From: GCA-001856825 sp038729485
GTDB lineage: Archaea; Thermoplasmatota; Thermoplasmata; Thermoplasmatales; GCA-001856825
Assembly (NCBI GenBank): GCA_038729485.1
Contig: JAVYRX010000009.1
Span: 1 to 54,869, forward strand
Length of the DNA: 54,869 bases
Direction: 5' to 3'
Part shown: positions 1-7,737 of the stretch, one piece after another
Layout of the letters: each line of letters opens with the position of its first letter
Numbering within the stretch: position 1 is the first letter of the stretch
The notes under the pieces: generated by a model
The model's input: only the letters and a program-made list of their open reading frames with translations
Told to the model about the DNA's origin: nothing
The model's database searches: none
Made by a program: the position numbers and the translations under genes

Positions 1-95
1 AATGGATAATCGTAATACTATTATTCTTATTATATACATAAGCCTAATTTTACTTTATCTGCCCAGACATCAATATTGGTTATTGTGCCCGAATA

Positions 96-228
96 TAGGG
101 GGGGCAATTAAAACGTTAAAAGCGAGTTCGTGAATAGGTTGTTTATCGAACGGAAAGTACTAAATGATTATCACATAACAACTTTCTGGGTTCAAGATCA
201 TCAAGGATTGAATAATTGCACCCCCCTA
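96..228. repeat. Near-perfect inverted repeat in a gene-free start region
   Basis: The arm at 96-110 (seven Gs followed by CAATTA) and the arm at 213-228 are reverse complements with one bulged base (15 of 16 positions), separated by about 100 nt. No gene is visible from 1 to 445. The arms could be the ends of a small decayed mobile element or the base of a long RNA hairpin; nothing in the loop identifies it. Confidence 0.4.
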
Positions 229-268
229 TTTAAGCTTGGAAATTGCTTATTCTGCAAATGACAATATT

Positions 269-346
269 AAGTTAGGAACGAATCCGAAGTAGATGATAAA
301 CAGCGTCGGAGAGAGAGAACATGTGGGTGCGCTCTTTTCCTAACTT
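269..346. repeat. 10-bp perfect inverted repeat upstream of the glycosyltransferase
   Basis: AAGTTAGGAA at 269-278 is exactly repeated in reverse complement at 337-346, with a 58-nt spacer. It lies about 100 nt before the glycosyltransferase start and is a second palindromic structure in the same gene-free stretch. It could be chance, a leader structure or remnant element ends. Confidence 0.3.
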
Positions 347-445
347 GAACCGGAGTCACGTAAAGGAGTTCGCAACGTTACCTTTGCAGGTTGATATAAC
401 TAATCCGGACAAACAGTTAATAATCGTATTTTGTATTTTTCTATA

Positions 446-1408
446 ATGAATGTTACCCAGACTCCTGAATTCACTATAATAGTTCCGACACACAACAGAT
501 ATGACAAGCTTCGGAATCTAGTCCTCTCCATTAGCAAGGTTAATCCACGAAATTTACGTGAGATCATAATAGTGGATGATTCTTGTCCAAAGGAAGACAT
601 CAATTCAATTGTCACGAACATCAAAATCAGAGTCATACAAGTAGAGGAACGTATTTACATAAGTCAAGCGAAGAATAAGGGGCTAGCCTTGGCTGAAACG
701 GAGATCGTTTTCTTTATTGACGACGACAACCAAGTGGATGATTCAACCTTTGTAGAACCCATCAGAATTCTTGCGGGAAACGAAGATATAGCTGCAGTTT
801 TTCCATCGGTGCTGTATGAGCATCAAAAAAATTTAGTCTGGGTATACGCAGTGCCTTTCACGAATGATAAATGGGGTCATGAACTAATTGGCAGAAACAA
901 AATGCGGAACCAGGCTCTGGAAAATAAAATAATGGACATAGACGCACTTCCTAACGCCTTTGTTGCTAAAAGGAGCCTCATCCTAGCAGCGGGGGGATTT
1001 AATGAAGATTTACCCGTGTACAATAGTGCTTACCTGGCTCTATGCCTAAAAAGAAAGTCATTCCGCGTAGTGGCATTTACGGGTTCGTTCGTGTTTCATG
1101 ACGTTGAACTTCCTGGCCATTTCGGGTATTGGGCAGAGCACGAAATATTGGACCCAAATCGGCTGAAAATTGAGATGAGGGACTGGGTCACATTCATGAG
1201 GATTTTGCACGGTGAAGAGGAATTTTTCGTTGCAAAAGCGGTAATAAAATCTCTTTCATTTGTCATTCCAAATAGCGTTGTATACTTGTTAAGGGGCAAA
1301 AGGATGGGCCTGGACTTGATAAGGAAGGAAATGGAGGGATTCATCGATGGTATTAGGTCAACGAAAGAAATCACGTCTGAAACGTTCAAAACTAATCAGG
1401 AAAACTGA
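446..1408 (+). CDS. Family 2 (GT-A) glycosyltransferase
   Basis: This 320-residue protein is a nucleotide-sugar-dependent glycosyltransferase, probably acting on a lipid-linked glycan or surface glycoprotein at the inner face of the membrane. The N-terminus has the GT-A start TIIVPTHNRYDKL, and the metal-binding acidic run FIDDDNQVDD lies near residue 93. A NAF...GGFNEDL segment follows, typical of the acceptor half of GT2 enzymes. The C-terminal 100 residues are basic and amphipathic with hydrophobic stretches, suggesting peripheral membrane attachment. The ATG at 446 is chosen over an in-frame TTG at 431 because TTIVPTHN-type starts normally lie close to the N-terminus. The substrate cannot be told from sequence. 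A second GT2 gene sits at 6915. Confidence 0.85.
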   Translation: MNVTQTPEFTIIVPTHNRYDKLRNLVLSISKVNPRNLREIIIVDDSCPKEDINSIVTNIKIRVIQVEERIYISQAKNKGLALAETEIVFFIDDDNQVDDSTFVEPIRILAGNEDIAAVFPSVLYEHQKNLVWVYAVPFTNDKWGHELIGRNKMRNQALENKIMDIDALPNAFVAKRSLILAAGGFNEDLPVYNSAYLALCLKRKSFRVVAFTGSFVFHDVELPGHFGYWAEHEILDPNRLKIEMRDWVTFMRILHGEEEFFVAKAVIKSLSFVIPNSVVYLLRGKRMGLDLIRKEMEGFIDGIRSTKEITSETFKTNQEN

Positions 1409-1525
1409 GGCAGTGCTTAGATTGGTCTATTAGTTGTTTTGAAATAATAATGCCTGATTTCTCTAGGATCGCTCTAAATACGCGTAAAAATAGTAATAAT
1501 GAGGAAAACGGGACCAAGGCTCATG

Positions 1526-2371
1526 TCAACGGGATTTGGAAATCTCCTTTATTCTATCCCAATCTTGATTTGACAAGCTTAGATAATCGCTAAATTCTCC
1601 AGCCCCTTTAAGCCACTCGCCGCCATCAATAGTTACTACCCCTCCATTTATGAAAGATGCATAATCAGAAATAAGGTATGCGGCAAGATCCGCTAGCTCG
1701 TTTAAATTGCCAACTCTCCCTAATGGAACTCTGTCCTTCAGTTCATCCTCCAGATTGCCTAAAGGAAACAGATTTTTTCTCGAACCTTCCGTTGGAAATA
1801 TACCGGGGGCGATGGCAACCTGCCTGATCCCGTATTTACCCCATTCAACAGCCAAGGATCTAACCATGGCAAGAACGCCTGCCTTAGCTGCGGCAGAAGG
1901 CACCACAAACGGAGATCCCGTCCAAGCGTAGGGAGTTACAATATCAAGCATAACTCCCTTTTGACGTTCCGATATCCATCTTTTACCTAGCTCGAGTGTC
2001 ATATAAAACGTTCCATGCAGTACGATATTAATTATCGAATCTACAGCGTGGGCAGAAAGTCTTTCTGTAGGCGATACAAAGTTTCCCGCTGCATTATTGA
2101 CAAGAACGTCGAGCCTGCCGAGTTGTTTAACAGAATAATCAATGGTTTCACGAACCTGCATTGGGTCTCTAACATCACAAGTGTGATATTCTGATTGAAT
2201 ACCAATGTTTGTAAAATGCTCGCAAGTATCCTTTAGGACGTTCTCCCGCCTGCCGCAAATTGCAATCGATGCACCTAAACTACCAAATTTCTCACCCATT
2301 GCCTTTCCTATGCCTGTTCCCCCACCCGTTATCAAGATATTTTTTCCTTTCAAAATGTTGCCTGCAAACAT
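1526..2371 (-). CDS. SDR oxidoreductase of the 2,4-dienoyl-CoA reductase type
   Basis: A 281-residue short-chain dehydrogenase/reductase. It has the nucleotide-binding motif GGGTGIG (residues 16-22), GRRENVL after beta-2 (favouring NADPH) and NNAAGNF at about 91-97. The usual YxxxK pair is replaced: the sequence at the active site reads PSAAAKAG, keeping Lys but not Tyr. Loss of this Tyr and the NNAAGNF motif are both characteristic of the dienoyl-CoA reductase subgroup (DECR), so reduction of an unsaturated acyl-CoA or related enoyl thioester with NADPH is the best guess. It stands alone between a glycosyltransferase and the copper locus, on the opposite strand, so context does not help. Confidence 0.75.
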   Translation of the reverse strand: MFAGNILKGKNILITGGGTGIGKAMGEKFGSLGASIAICGRRENVLKDTCEHFTNIGIQSEYHTCDVRDPMQVRETIDYSVKQLGRLDVLVNNAAGNFVSPTERLSAHAVDSIINIVLHGTFYMTLELGKRWISERQKGVMLDIVTPYAWTGSPFVVPSAAAKAGVLAMVRSLAVEWGKYGIRQVAIAPGIFPTEGSRKNLFPLGNLEDELKDRVPLGRVGNLNELADLAAYLISDYASFINGGVVTIDGGEWLKGAGEFSDYLSLSNQDWDRIKEISKSR

Positions 2372-2464
2372 GAAGAAAGATAAGATCTCGTCTTAATAAC
2401 CTATCCTTTGTTATTTTCTAAAGGTGGTGCAATGTGGAATTTGAGCAAAGCTTAAGGAAGATCT

Positions 2465-2479
2465 TTGTATGACATACAA
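2465..2479 (+). promoter_or_regulatory. 15-bp palindrome before the copper regulator gene (operator candidate)
   Basis: TTGTATGACATACAA is a perfect inverted repeat around a single central A, ending 8 nt before the ATG of the TRASH regulator. Position and symmetry fit an autoregulatory operator for a dimeric winged-helix protein. No second copy was seen before the ATPase genes, which fits transcription of the copper genes from this one promoter. Confidence 0.45.
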
Positions 2480-2487
2480 GGAATCTT

Positions 2488-3009
2488 ATGGGTAGGATTA
2501 ACGTTACAAAAAACGAATCTAAGATTTTGCGACTTTTATCAGAAAATTCGAGGTTAACTATTTCCGAACTTTCAAAGGCTTCAGGATTAAATAGAAACAC
2601 CGTAGCAAAGATAGTTGACGATTTAATATCCAAGGGTATAATTACCAATTTCACTGTAAAAGTGACCAACCCAGAAGAAAAGCTGATTATGGTTGAGACG
2701 GATGATGATTCCAGTATTCCTCAGGAGGACAGAGTAGAAACCATTCAGCTCCTTGATGGAAATGAGATTGTTTTGCTTCCAATGTCTGCGATAGCCAAAA
2801 TAAGCAAATATTCTAAGATTGGAATAGTCTCGAAGCTGGTAAGCCATACTGAAATCTCCAGACTAATAAAAACATACTGCGATTATTGTGGAAAGGAAAT
2901 TCAGGGAGAACCTATAACATTTCTCTTCAAAAACCATGAATATTTTGCATGCTGCGAAAATTGCAAAACTGACCTCACTCGACTTTTGAAGAAAGAAAAT
3001 AATGCATGA
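2488..3009 (+). CDS. TRASH-domain metal-sensing transcriptional regulator (CopY/CopR-like)
   Basis: A 173-residue regulator. Residues 5-55 form an Lrp/AsnC-style winged helix (TISELSKASGLNRNTVAKIV). The C-terminal 45 residues form a TRASH metal-binding domain with Cys131, Cys134, Cys155/156 and Cys159. TRASH regulators of this layout sense copper or related metals and control adjacent P-type ATPases in archaea; Ferroplasma and Sulfolobus have comparable loci. Immediately downstream on the same strand are a YHS mini-protein, a Cu+ ATPase and an HMA-like protein, so it very likely controls that set. A perfect palindrome lies just before its start. Whether it activates or represses cannot be seen. 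Confidence 0.85.
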   Translation: MGRINVTKNESKILRLLSENSRLTISELSKASGLNRNTVAKIVDDLISKGIITNFTVKVTNPEEKLIMVETDDDSSIPQEDRVETIQLLDGNEIVLLPMSAIAKISKYSKIGIVSKLVSHTEISRLIKTYCDYCGKEIQGEPITFLFKNHEYFACCENCKTDLTRLLKKENNA

Positions 3010-3060
3010 TGCTTCAAGTGGTCTTATATCCCTTAGATCAATCACTTTTTGGTGAAGAGA

Positions 3061-3204
3061 ATGGCAAAGGATCCCGTTTGTGGAATGAACGTAAGCGAAA
3101 AATCTCAACTTTACTCTGAATACAAGGGCAAGAAGTACTACTTTTGCAGTATATCGTGCAAAAAGAGTTTCGATTCCAATCCAGGAAATTATGTGAACTC
3201 TTGA
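3061..3204 (+). CDS. 47-residue stand-alone YHS-domain metal-binding protein
   Basis: This short gene encodes essentially a single YHS domain: DPVCGM at residues 4-9, then KKYYFCSISCKKSF with paired cysteines at 29 and 33. YHS domains bind copper or other soft metals and are related to TRASH. A GGTGA ribosome binding site lies at 3051-3055, 5 nt before the ATG. The protein closely resembles the first 40 residues of the ATPase encoded 38 nt downstream, so one probably arose from duplication of the other. A role as a small copper carrier delivering metal to the pump or to the TRASH regulator is inferred from the context. Confidence 0.8.
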   Translation: MAKDPVCGMNVSEKSQLYSEYKGKKYYFCSISCKKSFDSNPGNYVNS

Positions 3205-3241
3205 AAACCTTACTTCTGCAAATCAAAAAAGGTATTCTGGA

Positions 3242-5338
3242 ATGCCTACGGATCCAGTTTGCGGAATGTTCGTAGAAGCATCGGAGGACTCACTCAGTGC
3301 AGTAGTCAGAGGAAGGAAATATTACTTCTGTAGCGAATCATGCCGCGAGGTTTTCACTGAACCCGAGATACAGCTGAAGACTCTAATCAGAAACATACGC
3401 ATTTCTATAGCTCTGACTATTCCTATAATTGCACTCACTTACCTAGAATCGTTAATACCGATAGACAAAAGGTATATCGGATATCTACTTTTTTTACTTG
3501 CAACTCCGGTTCAATTCGTTGCAGGGTGGAGATTCTACAGAGGTACTTATGATGCCCTAAAGATGAGATCTTCGAATATGGATGTTCTTATAGCTATAGG
3601 TACATCCGCTGCATTCTTTTACAGCGCCTTCTACGTTCTTTATCCATTTCCCCTTAGATTTGGCGGCCTGTTCTTTGACTCTTCGTCAGGCGTAATTACA
3701 CTCATTTTAATCGGCAAATTCCTCGAAGAGAAGGTTAGAAGAAAAGCGGGCGAATCCGTAGAAAAGCTACTTGAGCTGGAGCCGGAAATCGGCCATAAAA
3801 TATTGGATGACGGAACTGAGACAGACGTAAGAATCCAGGAAATTATGGTAAACGACGTACTTATCGTAAAGCCGGGGGAAAAAATACCCGTAGACGGAAC
3901 CGTGATAAGTGGTGGCTCTTCCGTTGACGAGAAGATGATCACTGGCGAGAGTATTCCTGTTGAAAAGGGTCCAGGGTCTACGGTGATAGGTGGAACTATT
4001 AATGGGAGGGGATCACTCAAGATTAAGGCCACGAGAGTAGGGTCAGACACTACGCTTTCCAGAATAATAACAATCATAGATGAAGCACAGGCAAGCAAGG
4101 GTCCAGTGGAGCGTCTGGTGGATAGGGTGTCAGCTTACTTTGTTCCTGTTGTTTTATCCATAGCAACTGCAACATTCCTTTTCTGGACGTTAGGTATGGG
4201 AAAAGGAGCTAATTTTGGATTTATTTCAGCAGTCTCTGTTCTTGTAATAGCCTGCCCCTGTGCACTCGGATTGGCCACTCCGGCTGCAGTGGTGACAGGG
4301 GCTGGTAAGGGAGCGGAAAATGGTATCCTGATTAAAGGTGGAGAATATCTTGAAAAGATGCAGAAGATAAATACCGTTGTTTTTGACAAGACAGGCACGA
4401 TAACACGAGGGAAACCTGTTGTAACTGATATAATATCACTTTCCACTTATTCCAAAGACGACATTTTGAATCTTGCATCAATTGCAGAGAAAAACTCAGA
4501 GCATCCCCTCGCCAATGCAATACTCTTGTATGCATCGGAATTTTCCGGTTCAAAAACAATTGCCGAGCCCGAGAAATTTGAGTCTATTACAGGTGGGGGC
4601 GTAACTGCAAGATATCAAGGATCTCTCATCTACGCTGGGAGCGAAAGATTCGTCTTAGCTTCAGGGACAGAAATCGATCAGCATGCCAAGGAAATTCTAG
4701 ACGACCTTAGAATGGAAGGGAAGAGCACTGTTATTCTGGCCGTAGATGGTAAACTCCAAGGAATAATAGCCATAAAAGATCCGTTAAATGGCGGCGTGAA
4801 AGAAGCGGTCACTAGGTTGAAAAAGATGGGGTTTGAGACAGTTATGCTGACTGGCGACAATCGTCTTGCCGCGTCGGCCATAGCTAAAGAAGCCGGAATA
4901 GACAAATTCTATTCCGAGGTTAATCCCGAGGAAAAACTCGAGGTAATTAAAAAATTCCAGGATCAGGGGAAAATAGTAGCAATGATTGGAGACGGAGTTA
5001 ACGATGCACCGGCTCTGGCCCAGGCAGATATCGGAATTGCAATGGGCTCAGGCTCAGACGTTGCAATAGAAACTGCAGCAATGATTCTCATGAGGAATCA
5101 AATAATGGATGTTGTATCAGGGATACAGCTATCTAGAAAAACTGTATCCAAGGTGAGACAGAATCTCGCGTGGGCGTTTGGATACAATATCGCCCTAATA
5201 CCTGTGGCCGCTGGTGCTTTCTATGCAATTTTCGGAGTATTGCTTAGCCCAATATATGCGGGAGCTGCAATGGCGCTCTCCTCCGTGAGCGTAATGTCAA
5301 ATTCCCTCCTGCTAAGAAGGTTCAGGCCGAAAATATGA
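3242..5338 (+). CDS. copA: Copper-exporting P1B-type ATPase with N-terminal YHS domain
   Basis: A 698-residue heavy-metal P-type ATPase that pumps Cu+ out across the cytoplasmic membrane. The first 45 residues are a YHS domain (DPVCGM, YYFCSESC) in place of the more usual HMA domain. Catalytic features are complete: TGES at 234-237, the membrane metal motif CPC at 338-340, the phosphorylated DKTGT at 382 and GDGVNDAP at 583. The last two helices carry FGYNIALIP and MALSSVSVMSNS, the Tyr-Asn and Met/Ser-Ser signatures of the Cu+ (P1B-1) subgroup. There are about eight membrane segments. It follows the YHS gene by 38 nt and overlaps the HMA-like gene by ATGA, so they are translationally coupled. 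Confidence 0.93.
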   Translation: MPTDPVCGMFVEASEDSLSAVVRGRKYYFCSESCREVFTEPEIQLKTLIRNIRISIALTIPIIALTYLESLIPIDKRYIGYLLFLLATPVQFVAGWRFYRGTYDALKMRSSNMDVLIAIGTSAAFFYSAFYVLYPFPLRFGGLFFDSSSGVITLILIGKFLEEKVRRKAGESVEKLLELEPEIGHKILDDGTETDVRIQEIMVNDVLIVKPGEKIPVDGTVISGGSSVDEKMITGESIPVEKGPGSTVIGGTINGRGSLKIKATRVGSDTTLSRIITIIDEAQASKGPVERLVDRVSAYFVPVVLSIATATFLFWTLGMGKGANFGFISAVSVLVIACPCALGLATPAAVVTGAGKGAENGILIKGGEYLEKMQKINTVVFDKTGTITRGKPVVTDIISLSTYSKDDILNLASIAEKNSEHPLANAILLYASEFSGSKTIAEPEKFESITGGGVTARYQGSLIYAGSERFVLASGTEIDQHAKEILDDLRMEGKSTVILAVDGKLQGIIAIKDPLNGGVKEAVTRLKKMGFETVMLTGDNRLAASAIAKEAGIDKFYSEVNPEEKLEVIKKFQDQGKIVAMIGDGVNDAPALAQADIGIAMGSGSDVAIETAAMILMRNQIMDVVSGIQLSRKTVSKVRQNLAWAFGYNIALIPVAAGAFYAIFGVLLSPIYAGAAMALSSVSVMSNSLLLRRFRPKI

Positions 5339-5601
5339 CAGAGGATACCGAAACCAAGAAAAGGTTGAAACAAGCATCAATAGCAGTCAATTCAATATAC
5401 TGTATCTCATGTTCAAGGCTTTTCACAACTGGAATCAGAAAAATCGCGGGAATAGTTAAGGTTGAAGAATTCCCAATCAGCAACAAATTCAAACTGACAT
5501 ACGATTCTGAACATACAAATATGGAAAAACTGTCACAGGAAATACATCTACTCGCGGAAAAATGCGGGTTAAAAAACCAAATAATAATCAGATTTCTCTG
5601 A
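5335..5601 (+). CDS. HMA-like putative copper chaperone (CopZ-type)
   Basis: An 88-residue protein with one heavy-metal-associated-like fold. SIYCISCSRLFTTGIRKIAGI (about residues 19-39) carries a CxxC pair, followed by beta strands VKVEEFPIS and KFKLTYDS in the order expected for a beta-alpha-beta-beta-alpha-beta chaperone. The motif is CISC rather than the standard MxCxxC, so the family match is divergent. Its ATG overlaps the ATPase stop (ATGA), indicating coupled expression. The likely role is copper transfer to the pump or cytoplasmic buffering; this is inference from context and the CxxC. Confidence 0.65.
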   Translation: MTEDTETKKRLKQASIAVNSIYCISCSRLFTTGIRKIAGIVKVEEFPISNKFKLTYDSEHTNMEKLSQEIHLLAEKCGLKNQIIIRFL

Positions 5602-5656
5602 TCTAACTTGCAAAATTTCGGAAAAAGTAAATTAATCCGTATTGATTGTATTGCTG

Positions 5657-5803
5657 ATGGGGCTCGGCAAGAGGGACTTGGAAAGGAAGAGGAAGAGTCT
5701 GGAAAACAAGTTGAAGGAGCTGGAAGAGAAGGCTAGAAAGAATCCGTTGAATAAATCAATTCAAGAAGAATTGGAAGACCTCAGGAGGAAATTGAAAACG
5801 TAG
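5657..5803 (+). CDS. 48-residue charged coiled-coil protein (hypothetical)
   Basis: A short reading frame rich in Lys, Glu, Arg and Leu. It is predicted to be almost entirely helical with heptad-like spacing of leucines (LENKLKELEEKARK, then LEELEDLRRKLK-type repeats), interrupted once by NPLNK, so it could form a helical hairpin. It begins 55 nt after the copper chaperone on the same strand and may be co-transcribed. No function is assigned. The even codon use and absence of stops across a charged helical protein favour a real gene, but the ribosome binding site is weak. Confidence 0.5.
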   Translation: MGLGKRDLERKRKSLENKLKELEEKARKNPLNKSIQEELEDLRRKLKT

Positions 5804-5897
5804 ATTTTAAACCAGAAAAAAGAATTTCTTCGGGCTTTTCGGTTCTGGATGGCTAGAATAAAATACTGGGGGATGGAAGAACTCAAATTCAAAAAGG

Positions 5898-6515
5898 TCA
5901 AATATAATCGTCCGAAGAATCCTGGCTTTCCTTTTCCTTGATTATCTTTTTCAGTAGAGGATGAGATTTTTCCTCAGGCTGGTATTCGACTTCCGTTGGC
6001 TTCAAAGGCTTTGAGTTCACAGCTGCTGAATGTTTCGGTGGAAGGACTGTCTTTACGCCAGACTCCCTGATCAAGAGCTCCGACATGCTTCCGCCGATGA
6101 ATCCGAAAGCAATTAAAACTGCCCAATTAGATGGGAAGTGTCCGAGGAAATAACTGAAACTTGTGAACATTTGGCCAAGTGCAGAGGCAAACCAGCCACC
6201 GTATGGGCTTGCAAGAGTTATATGGTAAAGGATAACGGAGTTGAAGTAATACCTAACTCCTGAAGGAATTATGGGCAGATATGTGAACACGAAAGCTACC
6301 AGGCCAATTGATGCTGAAACTATGATGGTATTAAAGAGGCCTTTAAACTTGGTGCCTGCTGCTCGACCGGAAGTATATCCTGCGATCATGGGACCAAATA
6401 TTGGAAGCCACCATAGGAGGATAGAGGCTAAGAAGGCTATTATGAGTGAGGACTGCCAGGAATAGTTCCCCCTTTCGCGATATTTATGCCACCCTTTCAG
6501 CGTAATGTGTGACAT
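5898..6515 (-). CDS. Polytopic membrane protein of unknown function
   Basis: A 205-residue protein with about four membrane helices. The first begins after a short basic N-terminus at about residue 22, and WWLPIFGPMIAGYTSGRAAG resembles the Gly-rich helix-turn-helix core seen in small archaeal DUF5518-like membrane proteins. Further helices lie near 60-82, 95-125 and 138-160. The C-terminal 45 residues are soluble and highly charged (HPLLKKIIKEKESQDSSDDY). It is convergent with the small coiled-coil gene and has no obvious operon partner. Confidence 0.65.
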   Translation of the reverse strand: MSHITLKGWHKYRERGNYSWQSSLIIAFLASILLWWLPIFGPMIAGYTSGRAAGTKFKGLFNTIIVSASIGLVAFVFTYLPIIPSGVRYYFNSVILYHITLASPYGGWFASALGQMFTSFSYFLGHFPSNWAVLIAFGFIGGSMSELLIRESGVKTVLPPKHSAAVNSKPLKPTEVEYQPEEKSHPLLKKIIKEKESQDSSDDYI

Positions 6516-6914
6516 TAGTCTGACAATATTTATTCTATATTAATACTTTTCCCAATGAGCCTTGATATAGTAACTATGGCAAAATTGTGCTTTTCGCACC
6601 GTTGGATTCAGGCTTATCTAACGCAAAACATGAACAACGATTGGATTCGGATGGGATCATCCATTTGCGCTTTCTTTCCTGCGCTTAATTCCTCCTCTTA
6701 CCAATATGGAGATTTTCTAAATTCCTGAAAGATCTTAATTTGTATAATCCTATTCTTGGGGCTAAGGAAGATATTCTCCAGGAAAAGGGTGCATAAAGTG
6801 TTATTGAAAATGAGACTGGACAAGAATTATTGAACGGACATACATGATCAACGTCCCGGGTTTAACTAAAATAAAAAGTTAATAATTGAAGAGTATTTTA
6901 CGACGGGTGTTTAA
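6516..6914. other. Intergenic stretch without a recognisable gene
   Basis: About 400 nt between divergently transcribed genes. Both strands contain only short frames broken by stops. An AT-rich stretch at 6868-6890 could hold the promoter of the glycosyltransferase at 6915. No repeat or RNA gene is evident. Confidence 0.5.
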
Positions 6915-7703
6915 TTGTCCTCCGTTACCATTCTTATCACCTCCTACAATGACCAACGTATATCGAGAACTCTGGAGTCATTGGTGAAACAAACTCGAAG
7001 GCCTGAGAAGACGCTTGTGGCAGACGGAGGCACAAAATGGGACATTCTTTCGGTATGCCAAAAGTATGGCGCTGTGCTAGAGACGCTTCCAGGGAATGTT
7101 GTAGAGACCCGAAATAAAGCTCTAAAACTTGTAGATACTGATATAGTAGCGTTCATAGACACGGACGAGATTGCGCCCCAGGAATGGCTAGAAAAGCTGA
7201 TTGAGCCAATAGAGGCGGGAAAGGCAGATTTTTCTGGGGGTATCGTTAAACATGCTGTCCCAAAAAGCAAGCCGGAGATCTACATGAACAAGATAGAGGA
7301 CTACGTTTACAATACCCTTGTGCCCTCAAGTATGGCTTACCTTCCGATGGGCAATTCAGCGTGGAAAACTGAAATTTTTAGGAAGATAGGTGGTTTTGAT
7401 GAGAGGATTGCAGGAGGCGGAGAGGACTATGATGTGAATCTCAGGGCTCTAGAGGCCGGCTACAGAGGGGTCCTAGTCGCTGAAGCTTTTCTGTATCACG
7501 ATCACTCAGACATGGATTCTTATTACAAGCTCCTGAGAAAGAGATATTCCTATCTTCGTGCTACTGCTAAAACATATTTGAAGAACAAGTCCATTTCATA
7601 TGGCATAAGAAGTTCAACATCCGGACATATAGACGATCCATTTTATCCGATAGAGACCATGTTAAAACCAATCGCACTAATAGACGCACTCGTGAGAAAT
7701 TGA
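6915..7703 (+). CDS. Family 2 glycosyltransferase
   Basis: A 262-residue GT2 enzyme. It opens with SVTILITSYNDQRISRTLESL, has the DxD-type metal motif FIDTDEIAP at about residues 79-87, the acceptor-region GGFDERIAGGGEDYDVNLR near 157-175, and ends without membrane segments. The ED pair in GGGEDYD is the usual catalytic base region. The only suitable start is TTG at 6917-region codon 6915, close after a weak GGGTG. It precedes by 34 nt a gene for an alkaline-phosphatase-superfamily enzyme and then an MFS permease, so the three may act in synthesis and trimming of a surface glycan or glycolipid; that link is inference. Confidence 0.83.
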   Translation: MSSVTILITSYNDQRISRTLESLVKQTRRPEKTLVADGGTKWDILSVCQKYGAVLETLPGNVVETRNKALKLVDTDIVAFIDTDEIAPQEWLEKLIEPIEAGKADFSGGIVKHAVPKSKPEIYMNKIEDYVYNTLVPSSMAYLPMGNSAWKTEIFRKIGGFDERIAGGGEDYDVNLRALEAGYRGVLVAEAFLYHDHSDMDSYYKLLRKRYSYLRATAKTYLKNKSISYGIRSSTSGHIDDPFYPIETMLKPIALIDALVRN

Positions 7704-7737
7704 AACCTATTTTATAGGCGTATACCATAATGCCAAA

